A DNA stretch of 64,000 bases, from the NCBI RefSeq assembly GCF_019649055.1, contig NW_026570270.1:806001-870000 (forward strand). The letters run 5' to 3'. The stretch comes from Paramacrobiotus metropolitanus (lineage: Eukaryota > Tardigrada > Eutardigrada > Parachela > Macrobiotidae). Position numbers and translations under genes: made by a program. Numbering within the stretch: the first letter of the stretch is position 1; each line of letters starts with the position of its first letter. Below are positions 12,301 through 25,179 of this stretch, in pieces. Below the pieces are notes generated by a model, which worked only from the letters and a program-made list of their open reading frames with translations, had not been told where the DNA came from and searched no databases.

Positions 12301-14053
12301 CTGGCCAGCGATAAACACAATAATCGGTTTGGTGGAGTCTTCTGTATCCGGGCTGATACCGGCGGTGATGATGTTCAACGACTGTCCGTATTTGCGGGCG
12401 TTAATCAGAGCCTGTGCGATTTGTTCCATGGTGGGAATGGTGGCGTTTTCACGGTACGGGAAGCTGGTAATTTGTGGGAAGATATCCTGCAGGAATTGTA
12501 GGTAGTAATCAAAGTTCTTCGGTGCTTCCAGTGCGACTGTCAACAGAAAAGCGTTTTTTGGGAATTGATAAGTAGTCTTCATGCAGTGAAGCACCTTCGT
12601 CGACGCACGTTCCATAATAAAACTGAGCTTTCTCCGTAGCATTCATTTGGGCAATGTGGTCCTCGCTTTCCGTGAAAGGGTCACGACTGGGCTCGAGAAG
12701 TTCTGATGGCAGTAATAAAAATATTACTTCTCTGCGTTTTTCATTATATTGTAGCTTATAAGGGTAAAATAATTTTGAGGGGAACCTACCATGAAGAGCT
12801 TGATTCAAATCGACGCCTAAAAGTCCAAAAGCATCCCACTGGTTCGCGGTTAATGGCATGGGATGGGACTCCGCCCATGTGCCGCAAGCGAAATCGTAGA
12901 AGTTATCGCATGGGTTAACACTCCTGGACGATAAATATAACAGCAATTTAAATAAACATTAGCAACCAGACTAACAATTCAGTGACATTATTGACAGTAT
13001 TTAGGAAAAAACACACTTGAAAAATAAAGCAAAATAATGAAGACATTAAAATTAACATAAACCAGCATCAAAACGTTACATCACTATTTGTACTAAGTGC
13101 ACATTACTTTCAAATCGTACGAGTACATACCTGTTCATGGATCGCTGAAGAGCATTCGCTGTAAAAAAAGGAGACATGAGCAAAATGTATGCTGCTCTTT
13201 ACGCAACATGGTTTGGGAATCGGAATATTTTAAAGGTTCAGTGATTCTATAACGCAGTCAACGCACCCCATGCCGCCAATCTTCTTCTGCTTTGCGTTAG
13301 CACAGACTTAAAAATGTATTTCCTGATTTTCGTAGTAACAAGCTGAAAACGTTGTCTCCACACATATTTTGGGCTGACACACTTGTAAGTTATAACAATC
13401 CCCTTACCAGCTTTCAAGCAACCCCCACTGACGCATTCGGTTTCGGAAAAGGGCGTTTCTGTCGATGTGGTTGCCGGCGGTGTTGAGTTTGTGACCGGTG
13501 ACGGTGATGTAACCGGCAAAGTGGAATTAGTGTCTGCCAAAGATGCTGTTACCGGCGCGGTAGCGTTCGTTATCGGTGTAGTTGACGTGACCGATACCGT
13601 GGAGTTGGTAACCGGCGTAGAAGGCGCAGTTACCGGTGGTGAAACCGGTGATGAAGTATCACCTGGTGCTGCAGTCTAATGATCCAAACAAAAGCTGTGT
13701 TTAAAAATGGCAAATTAAACAATAATTCCAGAGTGCTAGAAATAGTGGTTTAAAGTAATTTTCCGCGCAGCGGTATCATTTAATACCTCAGCAACAGTTT
13801 TGTCGGACAGCTAGTGTATTAAATCGACATAAATAACAATTAATATGTTTACCGGTGACGTCGATTTGTCTTCGAAGTACAGAACCGCGAAGGTAACCGT
13901 TAGCATCACGAGAGCCGAAACAACCAAAGCGAGAGAAAAGGCTAGCGCCTTATTATTAGCAATCGCACCTTTCCTGCAAGGAAAAATTTAAACTGTTGTG
14001 CCACTGTGATTGATGTTAGTTTTAAAATGGGTTATTTAAAACACTTACCCCAT
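9329..14053 (-). CDS. M13 (neprilysin/ECE-type) metallopeptidase, type II membrane protein
   Basis: This is a zinc ectopeptidase that trims extracellular peptides. I assembled 18 exons in transcript order: 14049..14053, 13853..13973, 13408..13675, 13131..13158, 12790..12923, 12595..12702, 12121..12536, 11798..12057, 11483..11705, 11036..11086, 10843..10971, 10609..10771, 10423..10542, 10165..10355, 9833..9908, 9716..9744, 9553..9604 and 9329..9453. They total 2,499 nt, or 832 residues. The order of parts is: one membrane anchor (residues about 12-36), a Thr/Ser/Pro stalk (43-120), [20 protein letters not shown], the substrate-binding [16 protein letters not shown] (about 661-673), [20 protein letters not shown] and a C-terminal VW. 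All zinc and catalytic residues are present. The Cys in the usual KCxVW ending is replaced (KNGVW), and its expected partner is also missing. The first coding exon is only 5 nt long (ATGGG). Confidence 0.93.
13408..13675 (-). other. Mucin-like Thr/Ser/Pro stalk exon of the M13 peptidase
   Basis: This exon encodes about 75 residues of Thr/Ser/Pro/Val-rich sequence with recurring PVT.ST and PVTNST words and several N-x-S/T sites, ending at the TECVSGGC start of the ectodomain. On the plus strand it appears as a repetitive ACCGG/GTTACCGG tract. Vertebrate neprilysins have no comparable stalk. Dense O-glycosylation that lifts the peptidase off the membrane is inference. Confidence 0.75.
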
Positions 14054-15118
14054 TTTAGGTGTTAAAATCCTTATGATAAGAATTTGAATCAGCAGTTCAG
14101 CCCTCAAGCCAGATTTAATAAATCAGCTGGAGGTGATCACAGCTATTAAACTGTATTCTCGTCCACTATAATAAATCGGGCAAATCCTGGCAAAACTGCA
14201 CAGGATATTTACTATAATTATGCTCTGGCGCTGACTGACAAAAGTAGGCATCCTTCGGAATGTCAACGCTTTATCGCTCCAAATTTCGTAACTTGTACAA
14301 TCGTTTATGCAATGCATATTGTAAAGATTACAGCCACTAAACACAGTAACTGCCATATTGTGACAATTATATTTGATATCTGCTCTCTGTTGTGAATCTT
14401 ACTTTATTATTAATTTTATATACGTGTTGCTTTCGGTTTCCCTGATAAGATGTGACACATATCTTTACTCACCGCACCAATAATACATATAATCGTGTGA
14501 AACTACGAATCGATCCACTACTATGACGAGCCGTTTATGACGAGCCGTTCGTGCAAAAAGGTTTTATGTATGTTATGTTACTGATGATATGCTTGTTATG
14601 ATTGCCATGTTACGCTTGTTATGTATGTTATGTACGTTAATAATGCTATGTTATCCATGATACTGTTTTGTGCTTCATTTTAAATTCTTCATATATTATT
14701 ATTACATTTGCTTCGAATTCCCAACGAGAAATCTTTCAAGTTTGCACATATAAGTTTGGTGCGGGCTACGGACAAACGGTATCATAATATTGCCGGTACA
14801 TGTAATACCTACATGCTGATCATATTGAAACGGCAAGTCCTCCGCGAAGTCATCTGTAATATTACAAAGTATCTGACGATGGATTATTTTATATACAGTA
14901 TATCTTGAAGATATCCCAGACGACGCATGCCCGCCCTACGAGATCCAAAATAAACTTTTATTTAGCGCGCGTTTTTAGAGAATCTCAGTCATTAATACGA
15001 GCATTTGCATTTCTCGTAGCATTTGCTGGTACAACCATTCGATAAGTTAAAACCATTTACTGGGATATACATACTTCCCGTTAGCACAATTCAAAAACAA
15101 AATATAAATAGATATGAA

Positions 15119-15274
15119 GTCGGCCGGCGTATCAAAGAACAAACAGGAGAAGCGCGCGCTGTTCATTATTTATGGCAACGTATAAGTGTGGAAATTCAGC
15201 GCGGAAACGCGGCTTCTGTCCTGGGAACGGTCGGGTGTTCTCGAGAGTTAGAAGAGTTATTTTACTTGTTCTAA
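15119..15274 (+). repeat. Dispersed coding-like fragment, copy 1 (QRISVEIQRGNAASVLGT)
   Basis: The plus-strand frame contains EQTGEARAVHYLWQRISVEI followed by QRGNAASVLGTVG, then a stop at 15272. Closely similar peptides occur at about 25640..25737, 38168..38278 and, in part, on the minus strand at 59593..59841. Conservation at the amino-acid level in otherwise unrelated flanks indicates pieces of one mobile or repeatedly copied gene. I do not recognise the parent protein. Confidence 0.55.
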
Positions 15275-16661
15275 TTATTGGGGTTTTTAAAGTTTGAATG
15301 TAAATGGCATTGGCTTGTACAAGTTGACAATAAATGACAATATACTGATAGATATATTCACTTTCAAATTCTGCGTAGCATTACACAACTACAGAGTGCA
15401 GATATAACTTCAACAATGAACTCTCAAACAGATTTGCACCATGTCAGTGTCCGTTATAACTTTATTTAATTAACTATTGTTACAAAAAATGATATTTAAA
15501 GAAAAATGACGTTGAAGCAAGTTGTTAGATCGGATTCGGAATGGAGTTTTACATATGGTTGTTCAGAAGTCCTATATGTCTCACGATATTGTCTCATCTG
15601 AAATGACAATGGCTAGGCACGCTACGCCTCGTATACCCTCGGCACGCCTGATTGTGCCGTTGTCAATTGGAAAAGTGTGACATGACGCTCTTCGTAGCGT
15701 CAAGAAGATTTGTGCTTATCGGAGCCTCTCGCTACGCTTGATTAGAAATAATCATACGTACTTTCAAAGTATGGCACACCGACATGTGTAAATACGTAAA
15801 TGCACAATACGTAATTTAATACATGCTTGCTCTTGGGATCTTAATGGATGCAGAAGTGAAAGTTATATCGCGGCCATCCTAGCATTCGACCACAGTAGCA
15901 ATGTACGCTCGGCACTCACTCTGTACACAATCACCCAACTTAAATTATTTAACTACATTAGCAACCCAGAATCCTACAAAATCCAAAGTGGAACCAATTG
16001 AAAGTTATTTAAACAACGTTTGTCGGAAAGCATAAACAATAATTACACTCTACGGGACGAGTGCGTGCCGATCGCGACTACTGACGATAATTAAGTACGC
16101 AAGTTTAAATTTAAGATATATACTGTATGCAACGGTTATTACGCAAGGGCGCCTGGCATAAAACCGGAGTAGAAAATTCCATTATAAATTGTCAACAGAC
16201 ATCAGCTTGGTGTAATCCATTCGCGATTCGTGTTAAATTACAGAATCGGTACATCGTAAACAGAAAAAGGTGACTTTTGTAAGGAAATCGTCTCGCTTAA
16301 CCCACCAAAGTCAAATACCAGATGGAGTGCGAATGCCATTTTGAAAATTATTGGTGTTTTGTAACGAAATAATTCAATCAAAGAAATTAACTTGTATGGG
16401 AATTTCTGTGACCACAGGTCAAGCACGGCGATAGCCTGCCAGATTGACAGACCATTTGGAAGGTCACTCGTCGGAATTTATAGGGAATGATGGAAGATAG
16501 CACAGCAGAGCACTACCACACAAACTGGACCGCACTACTATTATCACAAACTGTTATGGTCATCAAGATAACCATGCAGTAATCACAGATAATAAAAATT
16601 GTGAAAAAAAGAAACACGTGTGGGTGGGGACATGGTTAAACAAATACAGCATTTTGTTGTC

Positions 16662-16961
16662 TTAAAATATGATACAGAAATGGTTTAACACCAGATAAAA
16701 TCGGCAAGCTGCATGTTGAAGGTGATTTTCGTTTGTGACGGCGTAATAACGCTTGAAACGTCGATCTATGTATATATTGTTGCCGGTTGGATAAATACCA
16801 CAGCAATTACAGCGGTATTTCACTGAATAGATACTACAGCAATAAACAGTGATTACGAGTTGATTCGAACTACGCTTTCCTAAAACTGTAAATAGACCGA
16901 TAAAGGCAACAGCGCCTACCGACCGCGGCGACCGGCACTGCATTACCAGTAGTGTGTACAA
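16662..16961 (-). CDS. Hypothetical small Cys-containing ORF
   Basis: This is a 99-residue ATG-started frame. It has a hydrophobic stretch near the N-terminus (SVGAVAFIGLFTVLG) and a cysteine cluster, CCSIYSVKYRCNCCG. It has no intron, no paralogue in the window and no recognised family. A small secreted peptide is possible but chance is equally likely. Confidence 0.2.
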   Translation of the reverse strand: MYTLLVMQCRSPRSVGAVAFIGLFTVLGKRSSNQLVITVYCCSIYSVKYRCNCCGIYPTGNNIYIDRRFKRYYAVTNENHLQHAACRFYLVLNHFCIIF

Positions 16962-17269
16962 TATATAGCGCTTAGCTCCTACTCTACTCGGGTAGATAAC
17001 TGAACCCGCAAGATCATATTATCCGTTTGCCGTTGTCGCACCTCGTCAACATGTAATACCGGCCAAATGTTAGGATACTGTAAAAAATCTGGATTTTTTT
17101 GCCCGATTTTCTGGTTTTATGTCAGGCTTTATGACAGAGTGAGATTTTAAACAGAATTTTTAGTTTAATGGGGAAGCAGCGCCATGCCCATCCCTGTCAA
17201 ACTTGGCAGGGAATTTCTTAATGACCATCTTTGACCACTGCAAAGTTCCTTTTTTTAATCCGGGTATTG

Positions 17270-20200
17270 GTGGCCTGCATGACAAATTTCCGGGGTCAAT
17301 GCATAAATGACACTCTCAAAGGGAATAACCCGGAATTATTGCTTTCGAGTAGCTAATTTTACTCCAGTCCCTCACACGATGATTCCTAATTATTTTTGCG
17401 ATGGAATATGCTTTTGTCAAAGCATTGAATGGAACGGTTGCACACCCGAACTTGGATTTCATTTCGTTAGTACACATACCGGTGTATAGTTTCGACTTTC
17501 GTGTTAAAACAGGGTATTTTGCGATCAACACGTTTTGACTATGTATTTCACTACAACAAAAGTATTATTCTGTGTGTGTTTTATAAAAACAATAAGAATT
17601 TCGTACGGCCAACAGGATAACGCCACCACAACGGCGCCCGTTGAAACAACAACATTTGCATGGCGCACAGCCCAAGCCAAAGATTTTTTGCCGGCAAGTC
17701 TTCCTGCAATGAACGACAGCGTTACTTTACGCGGCTGCATTCTTATGGAGCGCGGGAATACGTATGATCTTCATGATTATGATAAATCCGCAGCGGCCAT
17801 TGAATTAGCCGTGGAATGGGTCAATCAGAATGTGTTTCCCGCCAATCTCACCATGCAGACTATTTACGTCGATATCGGAAGTCGATGCTCGGGGAAACCG
17901 ATGGTATTGTCGTATGCCATGGATTTATGGCAGAGAAATATTACTTGTAACGCGTATTTCGGTCCCGGTAAGAAAAGCGACTTTTGGCAAATGATATTAA
18001 TTATATTACTAATTCAGTCTAATTGTAAGGAGTGCCATACTACAATGGACGACAAAAAGAGGTTGAAATCGACCGGCTAGAGTGCGATCGCGCCTCATCA
18101 ACTTCTTTTTGTCGTGCTTCTTCTTCTTTTGTTCTTTTTTTTGTCGCCTCATCAGCTTCTTTTTTATAACTTCAAGGTATAGTATGATCACGAAGCATGA
18201 TTATTTTGCAACCTGGTGCAACAGCACAAAAATTTAATAAACTTGAGTTATAACTTACTTCAGCGATCCGACGGGATTGCTGTGTTCCCAAACGCAAAAG
18301 TACCTTTCGCGATTACTACCCATACCCATACGCCATCTATATCACATACTGACGAGGTGTTATATATACTGTGTTTGTGTTGAAGATGTGTATGTGTTAT
18401 ATACTGTGTTTTTCCAATAGTATATGTGAATATTTTATTGAATATTAGCGATTCAAAAGCTGTAAACGAATATAGCCGAAAAAGCACATATTTTTGTTTA
18501 CAGGATGCGGCACAGCTGCCGAGGTGTTGAATGACTTTGCCGAATATCTTGGCACTCCCATCTTTGGAATGCCAGCCGCTAGTGTCGGAATCAAAGCCCC
18601 ATTTGCGAATTACAAACTGATGATCCGTGCATCGGTGTCCCATACATCCATGGCCTACGCCCTCATCCGCTTTCTAACCTACTTTAACTACACTACACCA
18701 TATTTCTTCCTTGATACCTTCGGCACATTCTACCGCGAAATGCGTGTATTGGTATCAGCCACTTTTTTGCGTCGAAATCCAGAACTATATTATGGATCCA
18801 AGGGCAAACGCTTCGACAGCTCCATAACTACATATGAAGATTACAGACGCTATCTGCGGGCGGTGATGGCAGTTTCGCGAGGTAATAGCTAGCGCATCTC
18901 CATCTGTTCTTCGAAAGGGCACATTATTGATTCTCTATAGAGAACTCATGGAACAAACTAGAAATGTCAGTTGTTTACAGTGGTATTTATCATGGCAAAC
19001 GCTTCCACGGTTCGCCAGATAATGTTAGCGGCACTAGATGAAGGAATGACATCAGGAGACTACGTAAAGACTTCTCCCGATGACTGCTTCTGCGTATCGC
19101 CAGCATATTTTTGTGTAACTTCCTCTAGGTTTTTATTGCTGTGGAATATTTCGCAAGCGATTTCTGGGGAAGATTCACGTGGAGATTTGACGATGACCGT
19201 GATGAGGTCGTTCCTAATTATACAATATATTAATCAGCGTCTTATTCAAGCACACCGTTTTGTACATTTGTACAATTTTAGGATGCACGCACAGCGTTTC
19301 GCACGCTCCTCTTACTATCCATACGATCACCGGTGGACAGCAGTCTGAACACGTTTTGGAGCAACGTTAAAAGGCGGTCTAGAAGGGAAAACTTTTACCG
19401 TTTCAGCGCAAATTCAGTTGTAAGCTCAACATTTAACGCCATATAGTTCTAGTAACTTGTATAAATTATAATGATACAGGTTTTGAAAATCAATTGTTGC
19501 AGCTGCAGCGTTAACAAAAAGATAATAATATAACGATAATTAAATTCGTGACACTCGCCGAAACCGCACCACAGGAGACCTTAGAACTTTTATTGCTTTG
19601 TGGGTTAAAAACTGGAGAACAACAAATAATTCATGGCGAGGCATATAGATCGACGATATGAATACGACAAGGAGAAGCCGTCTCTGAGAAAAAGAGAAGA
19701 GAACGGGGAGGGGAAATTCTGGTCAAGGAATATCGCATTAGGCAGCAAGTGAAAAACGCTAACATTAACCGTTCTTAACTTTGACAAGGCTTCATACTTT
19801 ATTGTCGACGCATTGTTAACGTGAAACATCTTCTGTCTCATGTTATTTGACAAGAGTGGATATTCTTTCAGCCGGACATGATGGCTGTGAACTCGTACGA
19901 TACCATCTACCTTTATGCCAGTCTCGTTGTCACACTGCTATCACGGGGACAAGACTTCCTTAACGGCTCGCTAATTGCCGCCACCGCCAGTAACTTCACA
20001 TTCTTCAGCGTACCGCAAAGCCGTGTCTCCAAACTGGACGAAAACGGCGATCGCATTTTAACATATGCGTTTCGCAATCTGGATCCGAACAGCGGCCAAT
20101 TTATTGTACTAAAAGATTGTCATCAAATTTGAGATGGCAGTTAGCTGCCCGGTTCTTAATATGGCTGGCATATTGCAGGATTTGTACATTATTCCATCCA

Positions 20201-23200
20201 CTTTCGCTGGTGTGTTTCCGCTCGGCGTTCTGTACTGGCCCAATGGTGACACGCTACCGCCAAACTCTCCCTTCTGTGGATTCGATGGAAAGGCGGCCAG
20301 GTGTCAAGCAGTGCAGGCCTCCACGATGCCGACGATTGCCGGATCAGTGAGCGTTCTGGTGGTTCTATTGATACTGATCCCGATTGGAGTCTGCACATAT
20401 ATTCAAAAAACGTAATTCTGATTAAACCCAAGGCTACAAAATTTTTTAACTGCATAGCTGGTGCGTGTACATGTAGTATTGCCGCCAAACGTGATCCTTA
20501 TTGGTGGAGAATTTACCGACGGGAACTAGCTCTGGTTGTGGATGATGGATCAATCATCGCGGACGACTATCGTGCCGTTGGAAGGGATATGGGTGGCACC
20601 ATTGGGCATCGCGAACGCTCGGTTACGTTTACCGAACCGATGGAGGTATAGCTTGAACGAGTAATCGTATAGGCTTTGGTACGACATTATGACATAATAA
20701 CACTACGTACTTCGTGGGGATGGCTATACACTGAAGCCTCAACAGTATCTCCATCAATTCTAGTTTATTTGTCGAGGGTGTTACTGTTCTCGCAGAAATC
20801 ATTTTCCGGAAAAGATGACTTGGCTCAACTGGATGCAGTGGCCCGAGCGTATTTTGCGCTGCCTGTAATATACCGTTCAAATCCAGTCGGACTGGCGGAT
20901 CTGCCGCAGCCCAAACACAAAGCGTCACCGCGGATAATAAAGAGCGTCAAACCGGTACACTAAATCATTTCCGCGTATCGCTTTCTCTGATTAAAGTCTT
21001 TTTTCTAATAATTTGTGCATACTTCGCTATGACAGTTAGGCTTCCGTCCATGTTGTTACAATAGGTTACAAAATCTTTGACAACAGTTTTTGCATGGAAG
21101 TACAGTATCGTTTATTTTACGCTTCCCAGCAGTAAACGTAGTTTCCTCCACTTGTCTTCAGCTAAAAACACTGCACCATACCAGTCTCCATCATTTTATC
21201 GGAATTGTGCTCAGCGACGACAATGTATGCCAGTATACTGTTGGCGAGTTATGCCATCGCAGAACACTGACTAATCTGCTCCTGGAAGAAAGCTTTCCGC
21301 TTGATCAAACTTGCAAGGATTCCCTAATTATGGATATTGTTGATGTAGGTTGATAATAATTCGACTACTTACAGACTATCAGCGGTAACAACGCAATGCT
21401 TTTGCTGTCACGCAGGGTATGAATGTGCTTCACGGCAGCGACATTAAGTCTCACGGGAATTTAACATCGGGGACCTGTCTAATTACCAGTCAGCTAGTGC
21501 TGAAGGTCACCGATTACGGTATTCCCATGCTTACCCGCCCACTTCAGTGGACCTTGCCACCGTCAAATTCACAGACGGAGAGGAATTTCTACACTTTGCT
21601 GTGGCGCGCCCCGGAATTATTACGGCACAAGATGAATCCATTTGGCACACAAAAAGGTCAAATTTGCGATCTACACATCCATCATTTGTAGTAGCTGTAC
21701 CGTAGAAGAAACATCAACGTCCGAAACCTTAAAGCCTTTTGATTTCAGTATGGATAAAATAAATTTTGCAATAATATCAATCTCAACCTTGCTTCTCTTA
21801 AAAGAATGAAAAAACGGATTAAAAGATCTTTCCATGCTTTATTCACAGGTGATGTCTACAGTTTTGCCATATTACTGCAACAAATTATCCTTCGCTCTGG
21901 ACCATTCCGATTAGAAGATTCTGCTATCATCAATGACAAAGCCAGAGAAATAGTTGCAGAAGTACGGTTATTTCTGCAAACCTATATTCTGTTACGGTTA
22001 CCGTTTATTACGCGAAACCTCGTTTGTGTCATAATGTCGTGTGTACTCAGTGAACCATGAAATCATTGTTGGCACAAATATCTAAAACTGAATTTGCTGT
22101 AAACGATAGGTTCAGCACGGTTCCGTTCCTCCATTACGACCGCCCGTTCCCAGTGTGGCTTGCAACCCGAGGATTTACAGTCTCATGGAGACCTGTTGGG
22201 AGGAGAATCCTGATGAACGCCCACCCTTTTCCCGAATACGGTCAACGGTCAACCGGATCATCGGTCAGTCCGAGAGGAACTTGATCGGTAGCTTAATGAA
22301 ATCCATGGAGAAGTACGCCATCTCGCTCGAAACACAAGTCGAGGAGCAGACGCGCAATTTTATGGAAGAAAAACGCCGATCCGAGCAAATGCTGAGCTCT
22401 TTACTTCCTCAGTAAGAAAGCTACAGACAACGAAATACATATTATGGTCATTTTGTCTAACGTCGACTACCGACAGCTCAGTCGCCGACGCAATGCAGCG
22501 ACGCGAAGCCGTCCATCCGGAAATGTTCGACAGTGCCACCGTCTGCTTCGCGGATGTGCCCATGTTGTCTGAGATGCTGGAAAGTGGTCCCTCGTTAAAA
22601 TGGATCATCGATGTTCTGAACTCTCTCTGCCGTATTTTCGATACCGTAGGCAGAAAATTCGAAGTGTACGACGTGGAAACTATCAATGATGCTCACTTGG
22701 TACGACTCACTTTCACCAGTTGTTAGTTCATAACACCATACTGTGGTTTTTTGGCTGTTTACAGCTTGTGAGCGGAGTTCCCATACGGAATGGTCAGGAA
22801 CACGCCAAAGAAATTGTTTGTATGGCTACGGAGTTACTGCACGATACGAACAAGCGGTCGGCATACACGGACGGATTAACCAGGAGACGTGGCAGCAGCT
22901 TTAGCTATAAGAATCTCAGCGAAGAGTTTGATCTGCGATTTGGAATTAATACCGGCAAGTTTGATGATGATGTTCTTGGCAGTGGTTTGACCCTCAATTA
23001 CCAAGGGTTACCTTTATAAAATACAGGTCCATGTGTGGCTGGTGTCATAGGACTGAAACTGCCACGTTATTGTCTGTAAGTGTTTCAAAACAGAACCTCT
23101 TCTGCAACGTTTGATAGCATATTTCGTGGAAACTCAGGAATAAGTACAACTTGCATAGGTTGCGGTCATTATATTCCATATTACTTTCATATCCATAAAA

Positions 23201-24325
23201 TACTGTAGTACTGCTTGCTTCAAGTTGCTACATGTAGAATAATTGATAAGTTTCTCTTCAGTCCTTTAGTTTATGCTTACTAAAAGGGAAGAGATTTATG
23301 TGGGCTGAATCGCTCATAGCGTAGTTGCGTAAACTTAACTTGGGTTATGGATGCTGGGATGTTCAAGGTTCGGCGATACGGTCAATACGGCGGCCAGGAT
23401 GAAAACGTATGGAACCGGTAAGCCACATAACGTGCTGTCTGAAGCCCAGAGGGGCAACGCCTCGTTGCAAAAGCAATAATCTCCGTTATTATTATTATTA
23501 ATCAACCCAATATGAGCCGGTAATTACAAATGTTTTACAATTAAACGAGGATTTCTTTGCGTCATCTGTATGATACTCTGCTTATTTCGAAAAGCGTAAA
23601 GGCACGCTTTTGAGACACAACAGGGCCCACGGCAAACAATGTCTTTGACTTTTTGTTACAGCGGGAAAAATACACAGCAGCTTATCAACAAAGTGCTTGC
23701 TGGATCAGACATGTCCCGATCGATTTTTATTTTCCAGTCGCGGGAAAATCGACATAAAGGTAAAAACACTTGCACTGAAGTTGATCAGAGATTGAAATAT
23801 CTGTAGAATTTCTTTCCTCAATATACATAACATTACTTTTTCAAAATTCGGGTAATTAAAACGCAATTTAGTTTCGGGCCGGTGGGTACGCTAATTTTAC
23901 AGGATAGCCGCCAACACTGTTCAAATGCAGTTACTGTACGCTTAAAGATCGGAGAAGCGTTGTAAAACGCCTAACCGAAACAAAACCTTCACGGTGGTTC
24001 TGCGTTTTATTATACAACGCTCACTGTATTTCACAGGGCAAAGGCCTTATGGAGACGTACTGGGTAGTGGATAGCACGCATCAACTTCCGTCCTAAAAAG
24101 AAATACGGAGTCCCCTATTGATCTATTAGCGGAATCGGAATTGGTTCCGAAATGAAGCCACTTGAGCTCGATTATTTGCCGACCACACTTACCACAGAAA
24201 CCTCAGTTCAATAGCGTGTACACAATTGTTAATAAACCATACATGCAACTGCCCGCCGGCGCTACAAGCCGCCGAAATAGAATAAATATGCAGGCCATCG
24301 ATGATGCCGATCGAGTACAGAATTA
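17270..24325 (+). repeat. Segmental duplication, left copy
   Basis: This segment matches 27050..33675 along its length. Matching 5' flanks include TCTCAAAGGGAATAACCCGG and GATGATTCCTAATTATTTT. All 19 coding exons match. Matching 3' flanks include GCTCGATTATTTGCCGACC and CGCCGGCGCTACAAGCCG. Coding exons are much more similar than introns, which differ in length and content. The unit therefore duplicated long enough ago for the introns to diverge. Confidence 0.85.
17541..24096 (+). CDS. Receptor guanylate cyclase, copy A
   Basis: This is a single-pass receptor that should make cGMP when its ectodomain binds ligand. Nineteen exons: 17541..17967, 18504..18881, 18981..19063, 19129..19206, 19282..19419, 19872..20105, 20179..20411, 20477..20645, 20796..20954, 21162..21344, 21416..21656, 21849..21961, 22110..22411, 22477..22699, 22765..22954, 23027..23075, 23368..23417, 23662..23759 and 24037..24096. 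They total 3,408 nt, or 1,135 residues. The order is: signal peptide, ANF-receptor-type ectodomain (to about 500), one TM helix (VLVVLLILIPIGV), kinase-homology domain (HGNL, VTDYG, LLWRAPELL, DVYSFAILL, CWEENPDERP), coiled-coil linker, then cyclase domain (LLPHSVADAM, VETINDAHL, SGVPIRNG, PRYCLFGDTVNTAARM, SRGKIDIKGKG). Catalytic and guanine-selecting positions are kept. Intron 15 has a GC donor (GCAAGT at 22955). Confidence 0.93.
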
Positions 24326-25179
24326 TCTTTTGAAAGATTGCTTATTTATATTTCACAAAAGAGTTGTGAGATATCCTACGGCTATTCACAGCATATTGTA
24401 TATTTCACAGCATATGTGCTGCTCATCTACATGCTTCCGTACATTGCGCTACTTGATATGCCTGTCCGTTGCGCTACTTATTATGCGTGCTCTTTGATTA
24501 GACGTTACCGACTGACATAGCGGTTCATATCCGCTATCGCATTCGCCGTATATATAGCGAGCTTCTGCTTATGATCTTGGCCCATTACTTCTCCAGCTTC
24601 TGCATTTTTGTCAGCTTGCTTGTCAGCAGATTGTTCACCAGCTTCTGTGTTTGTGTTGCTTTGTTGTTTGTTCAGTCTCATTGCGAATAAAGGCTTATTC
24701 ACAACGACCTTTTTGCTCTCCCACTGGCCACCACATTTCACAGAGTACTTACTTATATTTGCATCATTCTTTCAGTTGAACTGAGTTCAAACAAAGTTGA
24801 AAAATGGCAGACTGTTAACTGCGGGGGTATTCGTATTTCTATTCGTTTGTCTTAATGCAAAGCAGCATTAAATCGCGCAGTTTCTGGTGTCCGATCATTG
24901 TGGTGGATTGTGCACTCGGCAGTTTGTACCTTTCACGCGAAATGGAATGTGTGGCTACTTATAAACCAGAAATCCAACAAAAGTCAAATTAAGTAGAATC
25001 ATTTAAAAAAAACAAATAATGCCGCAAGCACATCAAACAACAAAATTAGTGTTCTTGTAGGGAAAAAGAATCAACAACACTTAACCATGATCAGCAGCAG
25101 CAATTAACGATAATTAAGTACATTAAAGTTTACGATGTTATATGTGAAAGTTAATATACAAGAATGCCCGCGCATAAAA

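Larger units (their letters stand above)
14054..17540. other. Long spacer between divergent M13 and cyclase genes
   Basis: This 3.5-kb region lies between two divergently transcribed genes and should hold both promoters. Around 14530-14650 there is a short imperfect repeat of TTATGTATGT-type words and a doubled ATGACGAGCCGT. A copy of a dispersed peptide family lies at 15119..15274, and a small Cys-containing open frame lies at 16662..16961 on the minus strand. From about 17270 the sequence matches 27050 onward, marking the left edge of the cyclase duplication. Confidence 0.5.

Noticed and set aside
24505-24741. 78-aa Lys/Gln/Ala-rich minus-strand frame
   Set aside because: Low complexity, no splice or promoter support, and no counterpart near cyclase B.
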